Source: UBA5009 sp038043185 (GTDB taxonomy: Bacteria > Bdellovibrionota > Bdellovibrionia > Bdellovibrionales > Bdellovibrionaceae). From it: a DNA stretch of 64,000 bases. The notes under the pieces were generated by a model, which was given only the letters and a program-made list of their open reading frames with translations, was not told the DNA's origin and did not search any database. The number at the start of each line of letters is the position of its first letter. The first letter of the stretch is position 1. The DNA is taken from the NCBI GenBank assembly GCA_038043185.1, contig JBBTCO010000019.1, positions 1 through 64,000 on the forward strand. Reading direction: 5' to 3'. This document shows positions 8,670-17,710 of this stretch, piece by piece. Both the position numbers and the translations under genes were made by a program.

Positions 8670-9092
8670 ATGAACAAATTGACTTTAATTATCCGTATTT
8701 TGCTGGGCACTCTTTTTTTCGTCTTTGGGCTGAATGGATTCCTTAATTTCATTCCTGTTCCGACTGATATGCCAGAAAAATTAGTTACTTTTTCTAGTGG
8801 ACTGATGGCCAGTGTTTATTTCTTCCCCTTTCTTAAAGGCACTGAAGTTATTTGCGGTTTAATGCTATTAAGCGGTGTATTTGTGCCGCTGGCCCTGGTC
8901 GTATTAGCTCCAATTATCATTAATATATTTCTTGTGCATGCCTTTTTGGCTCCGAGTGGGTTGGCCATGGCAATTGCAATTGGCGCGATGGAAATTTATT
9001 TGGCGTTTTTTGCAAGTCCTTATAAAGAAATTGTGAAACAGATTTTTCGCTGCCCCAAGAAGGAAGCTATGGACGCTAGGAAAAAATCATGA
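8670..9092 (+). CDS. DoxX-like membrane protein
   Basis: A 140-residue protein with four hydrophobic helices and a DoxX-like start (RILLGTLFFVFGLNGFLNFIP). DoxX-family proteins are small quinone-linked or redox-associated membrane proteins of mostly unknown reaction. A TAGGAGT site lies 6 bases before the ATG. The C-terminus is basic and cytoplasmic. Its stop codon is immediately followed by the decayed IS66 fragment, which suggests the insertion removed or displaced the original downstream sequence. Confidence 0.75.
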   Translation: MNKLTLIIRILLGTLFFVFGLNGFLNFIPVPTDMPEKLVTFSSGLMASVYFFPFLKGTEVICGLMLLSGVFVPLALVVLAPIIINIFLVHAFLAPSGLAMAIAIGAMEIYLAFFASPYKEIVKQIFRCPKKEAMDARKKS

Positions 9093-9093
9093 A

Positions 9094-9487
9094 GACGAAT
9101 TATTTAAGATCGAGCGCAGGGCTAAAAGTTTTGATGAATTAAAAATCTTACGACTAACGGAGAGCGGTCTTGTTATTAAGAATTTAAAAAAGCTTTTGCT
9201 CGATGAATATCCAAAATCGCGCGAAGGCTCGCAGAAGCGAAAAGCTATAGTATATATTGAAAAACGTTGGTCACGCTGTTGTTGGTAGAAAAAATTATTA
9301 TGGTTCTGGGTCACATACTGAAGCTGCAACAGCCGCAACTTTATTTACGATCATTGAATCGTGTAAGAAAAATGATATCGATCCTCGAACCTACATACAA
9401 CTTGTTTTGAAATGGATTGCTGAAGGTTCAGAAGACGTGCAAACCCCGCTCGAACAGGCACGACTTCGAAAACGCTATAGTCAATAG
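9094..9487 (+). pseudogene. IS66-family transposase (TnpC) remnant
   Basis: Two fragments in different frames. Frame 1 from 9094 to about 9250 reads DELFKIERRAKSFDELKILR..., the region before the catalytic core end of IS66 TnpC. Frame 2 from about 9257 reads NVGHAVVGRKNYYGSGSHTEAAT...LFTIIESCKKNDIDP, the conserved IS66 C-terminus. Between them a stretch that in intact proteins carries the last catalytic glutamate (NNAAER region) is missing, and the N-terminal two thirds are absent. The element is therefore dead. No intact terminal repeats were found; GGTTACG occurs twice just downstream (9503-9526) and may be a trace of the right end. Confidence 0.8.
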
Positions 9488-9634
9488 TGTGAATTACGCA
9501 GGGGTTACGATAGAACTCAGCGGTTACGGGCGATCTTGCTGCCGATTTTGAGGCGGTTAATCCAACTAACAATCACCGATTTAGAAACACCATAATGATT
9601 ATTGCCGTAACTTCGACAAGCTACTTTTAAAGTC

Positions 9635-10390
9635 CTATTCAATTTTTTTCAGCCAGCTTTTATACTTTTTAAGTTTGTCTTTGTAGTAATCGGCCTCTTG
9701 GCCACTCACATTTTTTAAATTTTCTTCGAATGAAGGTATCTGTTGCTTCAATTCTTTAATAATCTGCTCTTTTTTATATGTGATTTGAGCTCGCTTAATA
9801 ATCTTAGTTTTGACAACTTGCCCTTTGGAATCGATTGTCAATTTAGCTTTTGTGCTATAGCCGTTAAAACTTACACAATCTTCTTCAATGCAAAAATCAC
9901 GTTGGTAATCAGGAATTTTATCTAGCTCTTCATATTGAAACCAACCCGTTATCTCTACTTGATTTTTCTGATCTTTTGATTTGACAGCTTTTTCAATTAA
10001 ATCAATACGGTTTTGAAATCCCCAGACGCCTCGCTTCAAGGGCATAAAAGGTGATTTAAAATTATTATCGATTTCACCTTTATTATTATACATGGAAATC
10101 TCACAACTCATTGCAATAGAGTCATGGGTGTAGCAATCAACTATAAATAGATTTCCATTTAATAGTTCAACGGGATAACATTTTGCATATTTATCATTAT
10201 TTTTCGCTTCGCAAGAGATACGTTTGACAACCTTCTTCCCTTTAAGAAGATCAATGTACATTGACCACTCATTGGACTCTTCATTAATTTTTTTTGTAAC
10301 TACCTTTGCATGAATTTTATTCGCGTACACGTAGTGTTGAGGGAAAGTGATCAAATTAATAATAAACAGCGCATAGCATGGCAGACTCAT
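9635..10390 (-). CDS. secreted protein of unknown function
   Basis: A 251-residue protein with a probable signal peptide (hydrophobic residues 4-18, cleavage near YVYAN). The mature part has paired cysteines (EAKNNDKYAKCYP, VDCYTHD, SCEIS, CIEEDC) and a strongly basic, coiled C-terminal 60 residues (KKEQIIKELKQQ...KDKLKKYKSWLKKIE). I do not recognise the family. The ATG at 10388-10390 is preceded by GAGGA at a suitable distance; an in-frame TTG five codons earlier overlaps that site and is unlikely. Base composition is more AT-rich than the neighbours, in line with a recently acquired or fast-evolving gene next to IS debris. Confidence 0.65.
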   Translation of the reverse strand: MSLPCYALFIINLITFPQHYVYANKIHAKVVTKKINEESNEWSMYIDLLKGKKVVKRISCEAKNNDKYAKCYPVELLNGNLFIVDCYTHDSIAMSCEISMYNNKGEIDNNFKSPFMPLKRGVWGFQNRIDLIEKAVKSKDQKNQVEITGWFQYEELDKIPDYQRDFCIEEDCVSFNGYSTKAKLTIDSKGQVVKTKIIKRAQITYKKEQIIKELKQQIPSFEENLKNVSGQEADYYKDKLKKYKSWLKKIE

Positions 10391-10638
10391 GTATTCATTC
10401 CTCAATGATAAACAAAGTAGACTTAGTTAATAATAATATAGAGTCAAAGTATATTCTTGAACATGGGTCCTTTTCTGGCTGCCTTCAAAGCCTTTTTAAA
10501 GTCAGGTTTAGAGGACACAGTTTATTCCATATCCTATGCTTTGGTCGATGAATGGGCATTTTTAAAACCACTTCGAATCTAAAAATACTTTGGGTCAAAG
10601 TTATTTTACGTATTGAAATCAAGAAATTTTTACGAAAT

Positions 10639-11439
10639 TTAAAAATCGAAATGGTAGCCCAATTGAAGATTTATAAATGACGCCGTAATGTCCTTATTGT
10701 TAAGGAAAAAATTATAGGAAGTTGAAACAGAATAATGGGGGTCAAATCTCCAGCCGAATCCAAAGGAGGCTGCTGAGTTGCTTTGAATTTGATCGAGAGC
10801 TAAAACATTACTCGATTTGGAAAGTGGAGACAAATACTCCAAGCCCAAGTTGCAGGAAATTGAATCGGTGATAAGGTAGCCAAGACCTCCATACAGGGCC
10901 AAATAATTTATATTGATATTGGCTTGCTCAGCAGTAACCGAATAGTTTTTTACTCCAGTCTGGATTTGAAATATCAAATCTTTTGAAATATTGTCTTGAT
11001 AGCTAACAGAGGACAAATAGCTTATGCCGGTCATTGAAAGTGAATTACCCGATTGGCTAACTGAAAAATTGTTATATAAGAATCCAACTTGGAGCCCCCA
11101 TTTTGGGGTCCTCTGTAGAGGGAGGACCTTTCTTTGCACATTCTGTTGTGATGCAACTGTCTTTGTATATTTAATTAAGGGGAAGCCAACTCTCGCTGCC
11201 CCCTTTAATAGAACCCCCGATGTTTCTGGCGCATGAATTCGAGTTATTTTTATTATCCCGACTTTTTTCTGTTGTTCATTTAATAAGTAGTAAAGGCCGT
11301 TGACGGAAAGATCTTCAGAAGATTCAGTCTCAATTTGTAATTGTGTTCCGTTGACACTTTTGATCTTAGCGCCCTGACTTTCAAGTTGGAACAAAAGAAT
11401 GAACATCGCTGGTATAACAAAAGGGTATACTTTAGTCAT
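10639..11439 (-). CDS. outer-membrane beta-barrel protein
   Basis: A 266-residue protein: signal peptide (1-22), an N-terminal beta-rich domain (about 24-95) resembling a small OB or SH3-like fold, then from about residue 112 alternating hydrophobic/polar strands separated by turns, ending in the aromatic GYHFDF. The final phenylalanine is the usual signal for insertion by the BAM machinery. About eight to ten strands are visible, as in small porin-like or adhesin barrels. No ribosome site is obvious before the ATG. Function unknown. The 248-base gap downstream (10391-10638) shows no gene. Confidence 0.65.
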   Translation of the reverse strand: MTKVYPFVIPAMFILLFQLESQGAKIKSVNGTQLQIETESSEDLSVNGLYYLLNEQQKKVGIIKITRIHAPETSGVLLKGAARVGFPLIKYTKTVASQQNVQRKVLPLQRTPKWGLQVGFLYNNFSVSQSGNSLSMTGISYLSSVSYQDNISKDLIFQIQTGVKNYSVTAEQANININYLALYGGLGYLITDSISCNLGLEYLSPLSKSSNVLALDQIQSNSAASFGFGWRFDPHYSVSTSYNFFLNNKDITASFINLQLGYHFDF

Positions 11440-11640
11440 ATTGAAAATCTACTTGCAATTTTATCTCAACGCAAGCCGAGGTCGCTGGGGCGGTCTATTT
11501 GGCCGTCGAAGAGGGTTTTTTTCGAGTGGTGCTTCATTTTGATAAATCAAGAATTTTGTGAGTGAATTGTGTATTTTGATTAGTCCAAAGCACTAAGAAT
11601 TTGTTAGTATTAAACACTCGGGGAAGGGGGTAGTGCAATA

Positions 11641-12177
11641 ATGAAAAAATACGGACAGCTTTTTCTCATTTTGATACTTACTGGAATTCTTAGCTTAGCT
11701 TATAGTAATTGCGGAAAAATAAATCATGAAAACGACGTGGCCGAATCAGGCGAGACTGCGCATTTAACATCGGATGAACTTCAAAAAAGTTTTTTGAAGG
11801 AGCTTTCATCGCCACTGCCTGCGGATATGTGCGCCGATTCGAAAAGTTTTTCATGCGATCATCGGCGATATTCGACAACCGTGAAAAATGACCAAATCCG
11901 TTTTCAATTCGAATGTGTTGAGGTAGAGCAAGGCGTTAGTCTGTGTCCAAAGGGATTATACATCGAGATTGACTCGAGCAGTTTAGCCCAGTCGTGCCGT
12001 GGTGAAGAATGTGACGACGTAAATGAATCATCGGACTTTTTATGTTATTTGAATCTTTCTAACAATAAGGGAATTCACCCTGTCTTTGCCCGCTCAAATC
12101 GACTGGACGAAAGTTTAATCAATGTTTATCGTTCGTGCCGAAATTTGGTTAAATCGTCTCAAGGAGAGTCATTTTGA
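11641..12177 (+). CDS. putative lipoprotein, Cys-rich, unknown function
   Basis: A 178-residue exported protein. The N-terminal hydrophobic segment ends in LAYSNC, with C24 as possible lipidated residue; the lipobox is non-canonical because asparagine is at -1, so it may instead be a normal signal peptide. The mature part has several more cysteines (about nine in total) and is acidic. A GGGAAGGGGG tract precedes the ATG. Its stop codon overlaps the TTG start of the LPMO-like gene, so the two are co-translated and probably act together at the cell surface. Confidence 0.65.
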   Translation: MKKYGQLFLILILTGILSLAYSNCGKINHENDVAESGETAHLTSDELQKSFLKELSSPLPADMCADSKSFSCDHRRYSTTVKNDQIRFQFECVEVEQGVSLCPKGLYIEIDSSSLAQSCRGEECDDVNESSDFLCYLNLSNNKGIHPVFARSNRLDESLINVYRSCRNLVKSSQGESF

Positions 12178-13226
12178 ATAATTCAAAATTATATTTAACA
12201 ATCTTCCTTGTAGGGTTTGTTCTTGGTCTTCCGACTCAAATGTTGGGCCATGCTGGACTTAGTTCTCCGGCGCCTCGAAATTCGAACACTGGAATTAAAA
12301 GTGCTCCCTGTGGCGGGCTTGCTCGCACAAATAAACCAACAGTACTGACGCCTGGACAAGATCTTGTTGTGAATTGGAAAGAGACGATACAGCATCCTGG
12401 TAAATTTATCATTTCATTTTCTGCTGCCAATGATGCAAACTTTCAGGTTCTTGCGACTATCCCGGATACCCAGAATTCAACAGCAGATCTTCCTCACATG
12501 TATTCATCTACTGTAAAAATTCCTACGACACCTTGTTCGGCATGTACGCTTCAGCTCATTCAGAGTATGGAGGAGAATCCAGCGCAACCGACGTATTATT
12601 ATTCCTGCGCGGACATACAAATTGCAGCTCCCCAAGCTGACAAGCCTGATTTAACAGTGACAGCGCTTGATTATGCCGGAGGAATGTTCACGGCAACTGT
12701 TAAAAATCTCGGAGCTGTCGCTACTCCAAGCGGTTTCAGCGTCGCCTTTTTGGTTGATGGAATTAATAGAGCTAGTGGAAGTGCGTCCGCCTCTCTTGCT
12801 GCAGGAGCCACAATTTTAATTCGTAGCACGACCAGTTATATGATTTTAGCTGGAGATCATAATATTTCTGCCCAGGCCGACAATGGTACGACTGTCGTGG
12901 AATCCAATGAAGCAAATAATATTTTCTCACGCGACCTATCTATTGCGGGAAATCAACCCCCGACACAACCTCCTGTACAGCCTCCGGTGCAACCCCCACC
13001 TGCTTCAATGCCATCCGACGTGAACCAACTTTCAAGTTCCTCCACGCCCAATGCCGACCAAATGCCAAAATTTGGGGGAGGCTGTGGACAAGTAAAAATG
13101 AATTCTAGCTCTGGATTTTACACAGGCGGAAGAGGTGCATCAGCTGCTGCGACTATTCTGCTCTTTATCGGTCCAATAGGACTTGCTCTTATTATGAGAA
13201 GAAGAATTATTACTAGGGTAAAATGA
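12174..13226 (+). CDS. LPMO-like protein with CARDB domain and C-terminal membrane anchor
   Basis: A 350-residue protein. The signal peptide ends at G25, making H26 the first mature residue (HAGLSSPAPR), as in copper histidine-brace polysaccharide monooxygenases; H74 and H108 are candidates for the second brace histidine. Paired cysteines (C46, C121, C124, C145) fit a disulfide-bonded beta-sandwich. A CARDB domain follows (about 156-258), then a proline/glutamine-rich linker (260-280), a GGGCG motif, a transmembrane helix (about 322-341) and RRR, like MYXO-CTERM or GlyGly-CTERM sorting tails. The TTG start overlaps the previous stop (TTGA) and has an AAGGAGAG site 7 bases upstream. Oxidative polysaccharide cleavage is inferred, not proven. 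Confidence 0.75.
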   Translation: MNNSKLYLTIFLVGFVLGLPTQMLGHAGLSSPAPRNSNTGIKSAPCGGLARTNKPTVLTPGQDLVVNWKETIQHPGKFIISFSAANDANFQVLATIPDTQNSTADLPHMYSSTVKIPTTPCSACTLQLIQSMEENPAQPTYYYSCADIQIAAPQADKPDLTVTALDYAGGMFTATVKNLGAVATPSGFSVAFLVDGINRASGSASASLAAGATILIRSTTSYMILAGDHNISAQADNGTTVVESNEANNIFSRDLSIAGNQPPTQPPVQPPVQPPPASMPSDVNQLSSSSTPNADQMPKFGGGCGQVKMNSSSGFYTGGRGASAAATILLFIGPIGLALIMRRRIITRVK

Positions 13227-13333
13227 GCTCTGGGGATCTCCATGAAAGCCTCTACTTCTAAGATTGATAAAAACTGCTAAGATTATTTGTCAGATGACGA
13301 AGACACATCCTCATGTTCTTGGCATCACGACTG

Positions 13334-13801
13334 TTAGAAGATCTCTTCGATTTCATAGGTTTTGTTGTGAACTTGGACAATGTCGCCAACTTCCTTACCG
13401 ACAAGACTTTGTCCTAAGGGACTTTCTGGAGTAATCACCTGTATGAGTTTATCTTCATAACGAAAGCTTTGACCGCCACCTTTTGGCAGTAAAAGAACCC
13501 AAATGCTTTTTTCGTTGGAAGAAATCTTTACGAGAGCAGACAAGGTAATTTTATTTTCCCTACTAAATGATTTTATTTGAATATTTATAATGCTTCCCAA
13601 AGTGTCACGCAAATCGCGAACTCGCTCGGCCTGGGCTCCGGCCAAATAAGAAGCTTCTAGTCCACGTGTATCATATTTATTTTCAGCCTTATTATCTTCG
13701 TGTGTAGCCATTTCGTAAGTATTTTGTGCAGCATTTAGAGCCAATTCCAGACTATTTTCGAGTTCATTTTTTAATTGTTCAAAGATTAATTTTTTATCCA
13801 T
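13334..13801 (-). CDS. GreA/GreB-like transcription elongation factor family protein
   Basis: A 155-residue protein. The N-terminal 70 residues form a helical hairpin (ELENSLELALNAAQNTYEMATHEDNKAE...), and the C-terminal domain (about 85-155) ends with ITPESPLGQSLVGKEVGDIV, the clearest GreA/B C-terminal signature. Such proteins bind RNA polymerase in the secondary channel. The coiled-coil tip differs from GreA and its acidic pair is not obvious, so it may be a Gre paralogue with a regulatory role rather than a transcript-cleavage factor. It sits 24 bases downstream of the FHA/protease pair on the same strand. Confidence 0.8.
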   Translation of the reverse strand: MDKKLIFEQLKNELENSLELALNAAQNTYEMATHEDNKAENKYDTRGLEASYLAGAQAERVRDLRDTLGSIINIQIKSFSRENKITLSALVKISSNEKSIWVLLLPKGGGQSFRYEDKLIQVITPESPLGQSLVGKEVGDIVQVHNKTYEIEEIF

Positions 13802-13825
13802 TCGATTGTATCCGAGGAGTAAAGG

Positions 13826-14695
13826 TTACTCGATTTCGGTTTCAATCTCCTGACTCAGCTGTTCTGCTGAAATACTTTTAGTTTCTAAAAATTGAAAAAC
13901 GGCAGGGCGGGGTTGATAGGTTGAATATTTGTATTTTTTTTGAAATGGAAATGTTGAAATCACCGCAAATAAAATAAAAATAACAAAGGGAATAAACGCC
14001 AAGATAATCTTAAGTTTTTTTTCTAAGTGTTCGCAGACAAGAAAGGTGAGTTTCCAGAAAAAAGGAAAAGCGATAGCCAAATTAAATGATAACCAAAAAA
14101 GGTCATTTTCAAAAAGTCGAAAGGGGAACCAGCGTATTCCAAAAGTGGAAATTACAAAAATAAAAAATGTAAGATTCATTAAATAGAAAAGAATTTTCCA
14201 AAAATTATACTCATGATTGATAATTTTTGAAATGAGCACTAAGCCAAAACTGAATATGAGATTAAGAACTCCCACGGCCAGTATGAAAACAAAATTTTGA
14301 TCTGACAGGTAAGGTTTGGCCGAAACAAATAAAGTTTTAAAACAATCGACCAAAAAAATTAAAACAAAAACGGCTAATGGGTAAAGCCATTCTCGGCGAT
14401 TTTTAAGGCTGACTTGGGTGTTCGGATTGGCATAAAAATCCAAATTAGTAAATACGAGCTTATAATTATGAATTTTTAAAATCTGTTCTTCGATAACCTC
14501 AAGATTTTTATTTTCCCACTGATAGTTATATTTATTTTCAGCTGTTTTATTTATCGTTAGTTCAATAGGGCGGAAAGAAAAATCAGGAATAATTAAATTA
14601 CAATCAAGGGCGCGACCTATTTTAAACTGATCGCCATTAAAATCAAAACTTTTGATGAGGTGACCATTTTTATTAAATAATTCGATTCGGATCAT
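13826..14695 (-). CDS. FHA-domain membrane protein
   Basis: A 289-residue protein with an N-terminal forkhead-associated-like domain (about residues 1-90; FKIGRALDCNLIIPD is the usual GR...DCDI region) followed by about five or six transmembrane helices (105-260) and a short cytoplasmic tail. FHA domains bind phosphothreonine, but the usual Ser/His of the second binding loop is not clear, so binding is uncertain. It overlaps the preceding protease gene by four bases (ATGA), which implies coupled expression. No kinase gene is nearby. The function of the pair is not known to me. Confidence 0.65.
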   Translation of the reverse strand: MIRIELFNKNGHLIKSFDFNGDQFKIGRALDCNLIIPDFSFRPIELTINKTAENKYNYQWENKNLEVIEEQILKIHNYKLVFTNLDFYANPNTQVSLKNRREWLYPLAVFVLIFLVDCFKTLFVSAKPYLSDQNFVFILAVGVLNLIFSFGLVLISKIINHEYNFWKILFYLMNLTFFIFVISTFGIRWFPFRLFENDLFWLSFNLAIAFPFFWKLTFLVCEHLEKKLKIILAFIPFVIFILFAVISTFPFQKKYKYSTYQPRPAVFQFLETKSISAEQLSQEIETEIE

Positions 14696-15972
14696 TTCGA
14701 TACCTCAAATTTTTTATCCAGAATGAGGTTAATGATTTTTTTCATGTTGCTACGGGAAAAGGCACCGATTTTAACTTGCCCGGAAATAAAAGTTTTCTTA
14801 TTCAAAGATTTATAGAAACTAATATAAAAATCAAAAAGTCCCTTCAGCTGAAGAATTTTTTGATAACAAATTGTTATTAAAATAGGGGAATTGCCATGGG
14901 TTATATTTTCACGGATGCATTTAACCGGTGTATAATTAAGAGTGGCCTCGGAATTAAATGAATTGACCACCTCAGGAAGTGTCAATGTTGATTTTGAGGA
15001 AATAAGATTCTGCCAAGAAAGTTGGTTAAGTAGATAGTTATTTGTGATCGAAAATTGGAAATCAAAGCCACCTTCTTCCAGGGTATCATTGATTCTAATA
15101 CTGTATTCATTTGAACAATATTCAGTTTCAGAACGATAGAAATTTTCTTGTTGAGTCTCGCTATCTCCCCAGCATTTAAAGTTTTCGGAAAGATCGGGAA
15201 TTGCAATTTTTGAAATTTTCTTTTCTTTCTTAAAGCTTTTTTGAATTATATTTGTGAGCTTTTCTTGATAAAGGGTTAATTGCTCTTGAAGTTTATCGTA
15301 ATAAAGTTGCTTCGATGTCAGTGCGTTTGAGTTTTTTTCAGCTAATAAAGATTTAACGTCTGGAAGTGGTACCCCAAACGAAATTTGTGAACTCGCAAGG
15401 CGAATGGACTCATTAACCGCGACCAATTCATTTTTACTATTTACGATAGGACCACCGCTCATCCCGGAATTAATCGGTGTGCTCATATAAAAAGAATTAA
15501 GCGGACCATGTTTAACTAAACCGTTGTAGATTCCTTTGACCACGGTCCATTCTAAATCTTCGGGTAAACCCAAAGAAAAAATTTCCTCTCCTTTGTCGGG
15601 AAGAGATTCGGCGAGTTTAATTTGACTTGGAAATTGATGGTCAATTTTTAGAAGCGCAAGATCATTGACGAAGTCGACATTTAAAATTTTTGCTTCTAAA
15701 CTTTGGTTTTCAAAAACAACATAGGATTTTAATTTTTCTGGGTTCCAAATGGATTCAGAGACCACATGATAATTGGTCATAATTATTCCCGACTTGTCGA
15801 TGACAAAGCCCGTACCATAAGATGATTTTTCTGAATTACTGCTAGCCGAGGATTTCACCTGGACAATTAGGGGTCGAATTTTATTGTAAGCTTGAATCGC
15901 TGTGGCCTGAGCTTGTGAAAATGAAAATGCTGAAATTAAAATTATAAGGGAATAGAGGTGATATTTCTTCAT
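14692..15972 (-). CDS. periplasmic trypsin-like serine protease (HtrA/Deg-type, no PDZ)
   Basis: A 426-residue exported protease. Signal peptide about 1-24. The catalytic triad is visible: H69 in TNYHVV, D104 in NDLALLKI and S172 in NSGMSGGP, the S1C/Deg arrangement. No PDZ domain follows; instead there is a coiled segment (about 220-260) and a beta-rich domain with several cysteines up to residue 426. Unlike DegP it would therefore lack the usual PDZ-based allosteric control. It is first in a minus-strand group with the FHA membrane protein (4-base overlap) and the Gre-like factor. Confidence 0.85.
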   Translation of the reverse strand: MKKYHLYSLIILISAFSFSQAQATAIQAYNKIRPLIVQVKSSASSNSEKSSYGTGFVIDKSGIIMTNYHVVSESIWNPEKLKSYVVFENQSLEAKILNVDFVNDLALLKIDHQFPSQIKLAESLPDKGEEIFSLGLPEDLEWTVVKGIYNGLVKHGPLNSFYMSTPINSGMSGGPIVNSKNELVAVNESIRLASSQISFGVPLPDVKSLLAEKNSNALTSKQLYYDKLQEQLTLYQEKLTNIIQKSFKKEKKISKIAIPDLSENFKCWGDSETQQENFYRSETEYCSNEYSIRINDTLEEGGFDFQFSITNNYLLNQLSWQNLISSKSTLTLPEVVNSFNSEATLNYTPVKCIRENITHGNSPILITICYQKILQLKGLFDFYISFYKSLNKKTFISGQVKIGAFSRSNMKKIINLILDKKFEVSK

Positions 15973-15991
15973 TGTTTTTGAATCCTGTAAA

Positions 15992-17368
15992 TTAAACTTT
16001 TATCTCTTTCCATTTTCCCTTTTTAAAAACATACCAAGCAAGCATAGCTAAAATAGCCTGAGACACGGGAATTGCAATAATAGCACCCATTGCTTTTAGA
16101 TCTAAACCTTTTGCCAGAAAATAGGCAAATGGTGTTTGAAACAGCCAGAAACAAATAAAATTAATCCAAGTTGGAGTTCTGGTATCGCCGGCGCCATTTA
16201 GGGCTTGTGTCATTACCATGGCCACTCCGTAAAAAATATAACCAGATCCAATGATTTGTAAGGCTTGAGCTCCATGATTAAGAACGGTTAAGTCCTCAGT
16301 AAAAATTTGAACGATGGGTCTGGCAAAAAAGAAAAAAAACAATGTTACGAAGGACATTAATATTGCGCTGTATTTAGCCGTGATGAAGACACTTTCTTCG
16401 GCTCGTGCAAATTGTTTGGCTCCAAGATTTTGGCCTACTAAGGTTGCGGCGGCGTTGCTTAGGCCCCAGGCTGGTAAAATGAAGAAAACAAAATTTCGGA
16501 AAGCGATTTGGTAACCCGCCGAGGCTGCCGTGCCACCGGTTTCCGCCACCAGCCGTGTCAGAATAATCCAACTTCCGCTACCAATAATAAATTGAAAAGA
16601 AGCAGGCCAAGCAATTTTGACAATAGATTTAATAATTGGGAAATCAAAGTTAAAATTTTGTGTACGAAACTTCAAGACTCCATCGCCTTTGAACAAATGA
16701 AAGCACTGATAAATCACTCCGGAGCTTCGACCAATAACAGTAGCAATTGCAGCACCTTTCAGTCCAAAAAAATGGATAAGGATAGGGCATAAGATAATAT
16801 TGATGATACTGGCAAGCCAAAGACTTTTCATAGCCATGGCCGCATCGCCAGCACCACGAAAAATTCCATTGATTAAAAATAAAAGTAAAATAGCGGTGCT
16901 TCCACCCAACATAATTTGCGCAAAGCTTGTGCCTTCCCGAACAACATCAGGGCTGGCTCCCATAAGTCTTAAAATATCTTCCGCGAAAACAATTCCGGCT
17001 GCTCCCATGATGAGCGAGACGACGATGGTAAGAATCAATGATTGAATTCCAGCTTGGGCAGCGGCTTCGGGATTTTTTTCTCCAATACGACGAGCAACAA
17101 TAGCAGTGGCTCCGGTACTGATACCAATGGCTACTGAATAAATTATCGTTACTACGGATTCAGTCAAGCCAACAGTAGCTATGGCATTTTGTCCTAATTT
17201 ACTTACGAAAAACATATCGACAACGGCAAAGACGCTTTCCAGACTGAGTTCCAGAATCATCGGAATTGCGAGCAAGATCACTGCTTCAGAAATATTTCCT
17301 TGAGTGTAATCATGATTTTCGCCTTTGAGTGATAGGCGAAGTGTTGTGAATAATTTTTTAAGTGTCAT
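15992..17368 (-). CDS. MATE-family efflux transporter
   Basis: A 458-residue inner-membrane protein with twelve predicted helices in two homologous halves. The N-terminal half contains IPMILELSLESVFAVVDMFFVSKLG and the loop motif GATAIVARRIGEK; the second half repeats this as ATLVGQNLGAKQ, the usual MATE motif. MATE proteins export cationic drugs or metabolites using Na+ or H+. The substrate cannot be deduced. The gene lies 15 bases upstream (in reading order) of the protease gene and just after the cupredoxin gene, so all may share a transcript. Confidence 0.92.
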   Translation of the reverse strand: MTLKKLFTTLRLSLKGENHDYTQGNISEAVILLAIPMILELSLESVFAVVDMFFVSKLGQNAIATVGLTESVVTIIYSVAIGISTGATAIVARRIGEKNPEAAAQAGIQSLILTIVVSLIMGAAGIVFAEDILRLMGASPDVVREGTSFAQIMLGGSTAILLLFLINGIFRGAGDAAMAMKSLWLASIINIILCPILIHFFGLKGAAIATVIGRSSGVIYQCFHLFKGDGVLKFRTQNFNFDFPIIKSIVKIAWPASFQFIIGSGSWIILTRLVAETGGTAASAGYQIAFRNFVFFILPAWGLSNAAATLVGQNLGAKQFARAEESVFITAKYSAILMSFVTLFFFFFARPIVQIFTEDLTVLNHGAQALQIIGSGYIFYGVAMVMTQALNGAGDTRTPTWINFICFWLFQTPFAYFLAKGLDLKAMGAIIAIPVSQAILAMLAWYVFKKGKWKEIKV

Positions 17369-17383
17369 AATCAGGCGCCGTTG

Positions 17384-17710
17384 CTATTTAACTTTAATCT
17401 TCGCGATCATCATGGGGTGAAGTGTGCAGGTGTACGTAAAATCACCTTTTTTATTAAATAGACGTTTGTATTGGGCATTTGTTTGAATAGGCTTGGAATC
17501 AAAAATCCCTTTATTTGTCACTGTGTGTGGGACAATGTCTTCATTTGTCCATGCGACAGTGTCACCTGCATCAATTTCTAAATCATCTGGAGTGAATTTA
17601 ATGTCTTTAATAGAAATAGAGTGGGTAGTTGGTTTGGAATTCGCCTCGATAGGACGAATTCCAAACATAACAAAGACAAGAAAAAGAATGTGAATTCTTT
17701 TAAAAATCAT
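17384..17710 (-). CDS. plastocyanin-like cupredoxin
   Basis: A 108-residue exported blue-copper protein. Signal peptide about 1-23. The type-1 copper ligands are H62 (PHTV), C95, H98 and M101 (CTLHPMM), in the normal spacing, and the DAGDTVAWTNED segment is a family hallmark. It would carry electrons or bind copper in the periplasm. Its ATG shares one base with the stop of the DUF4142 gene (TAATG), so the two are translationally coupled; the combination suggests a periplasmic redox or copper-linked role. Confidence 0.9.
   Translation of the reverse strand: MIFKRIHILFLVFVMFGIRPIEANSKPTTHSISIKDIKFTPDDLEIDAGDTVAWTNEDIVPHTVTNKGIFDSKPIQTNAQYKRLFNKKGDFTYTCTLHPMMIAKIKVK

Noticed and set aside
9087..9338. 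Minus-strand open frame of 83 codons opposite the IS66 remnant
   Set aside because: No family match and it lies opposite recognisable TnpC sequence; a shadow frame.
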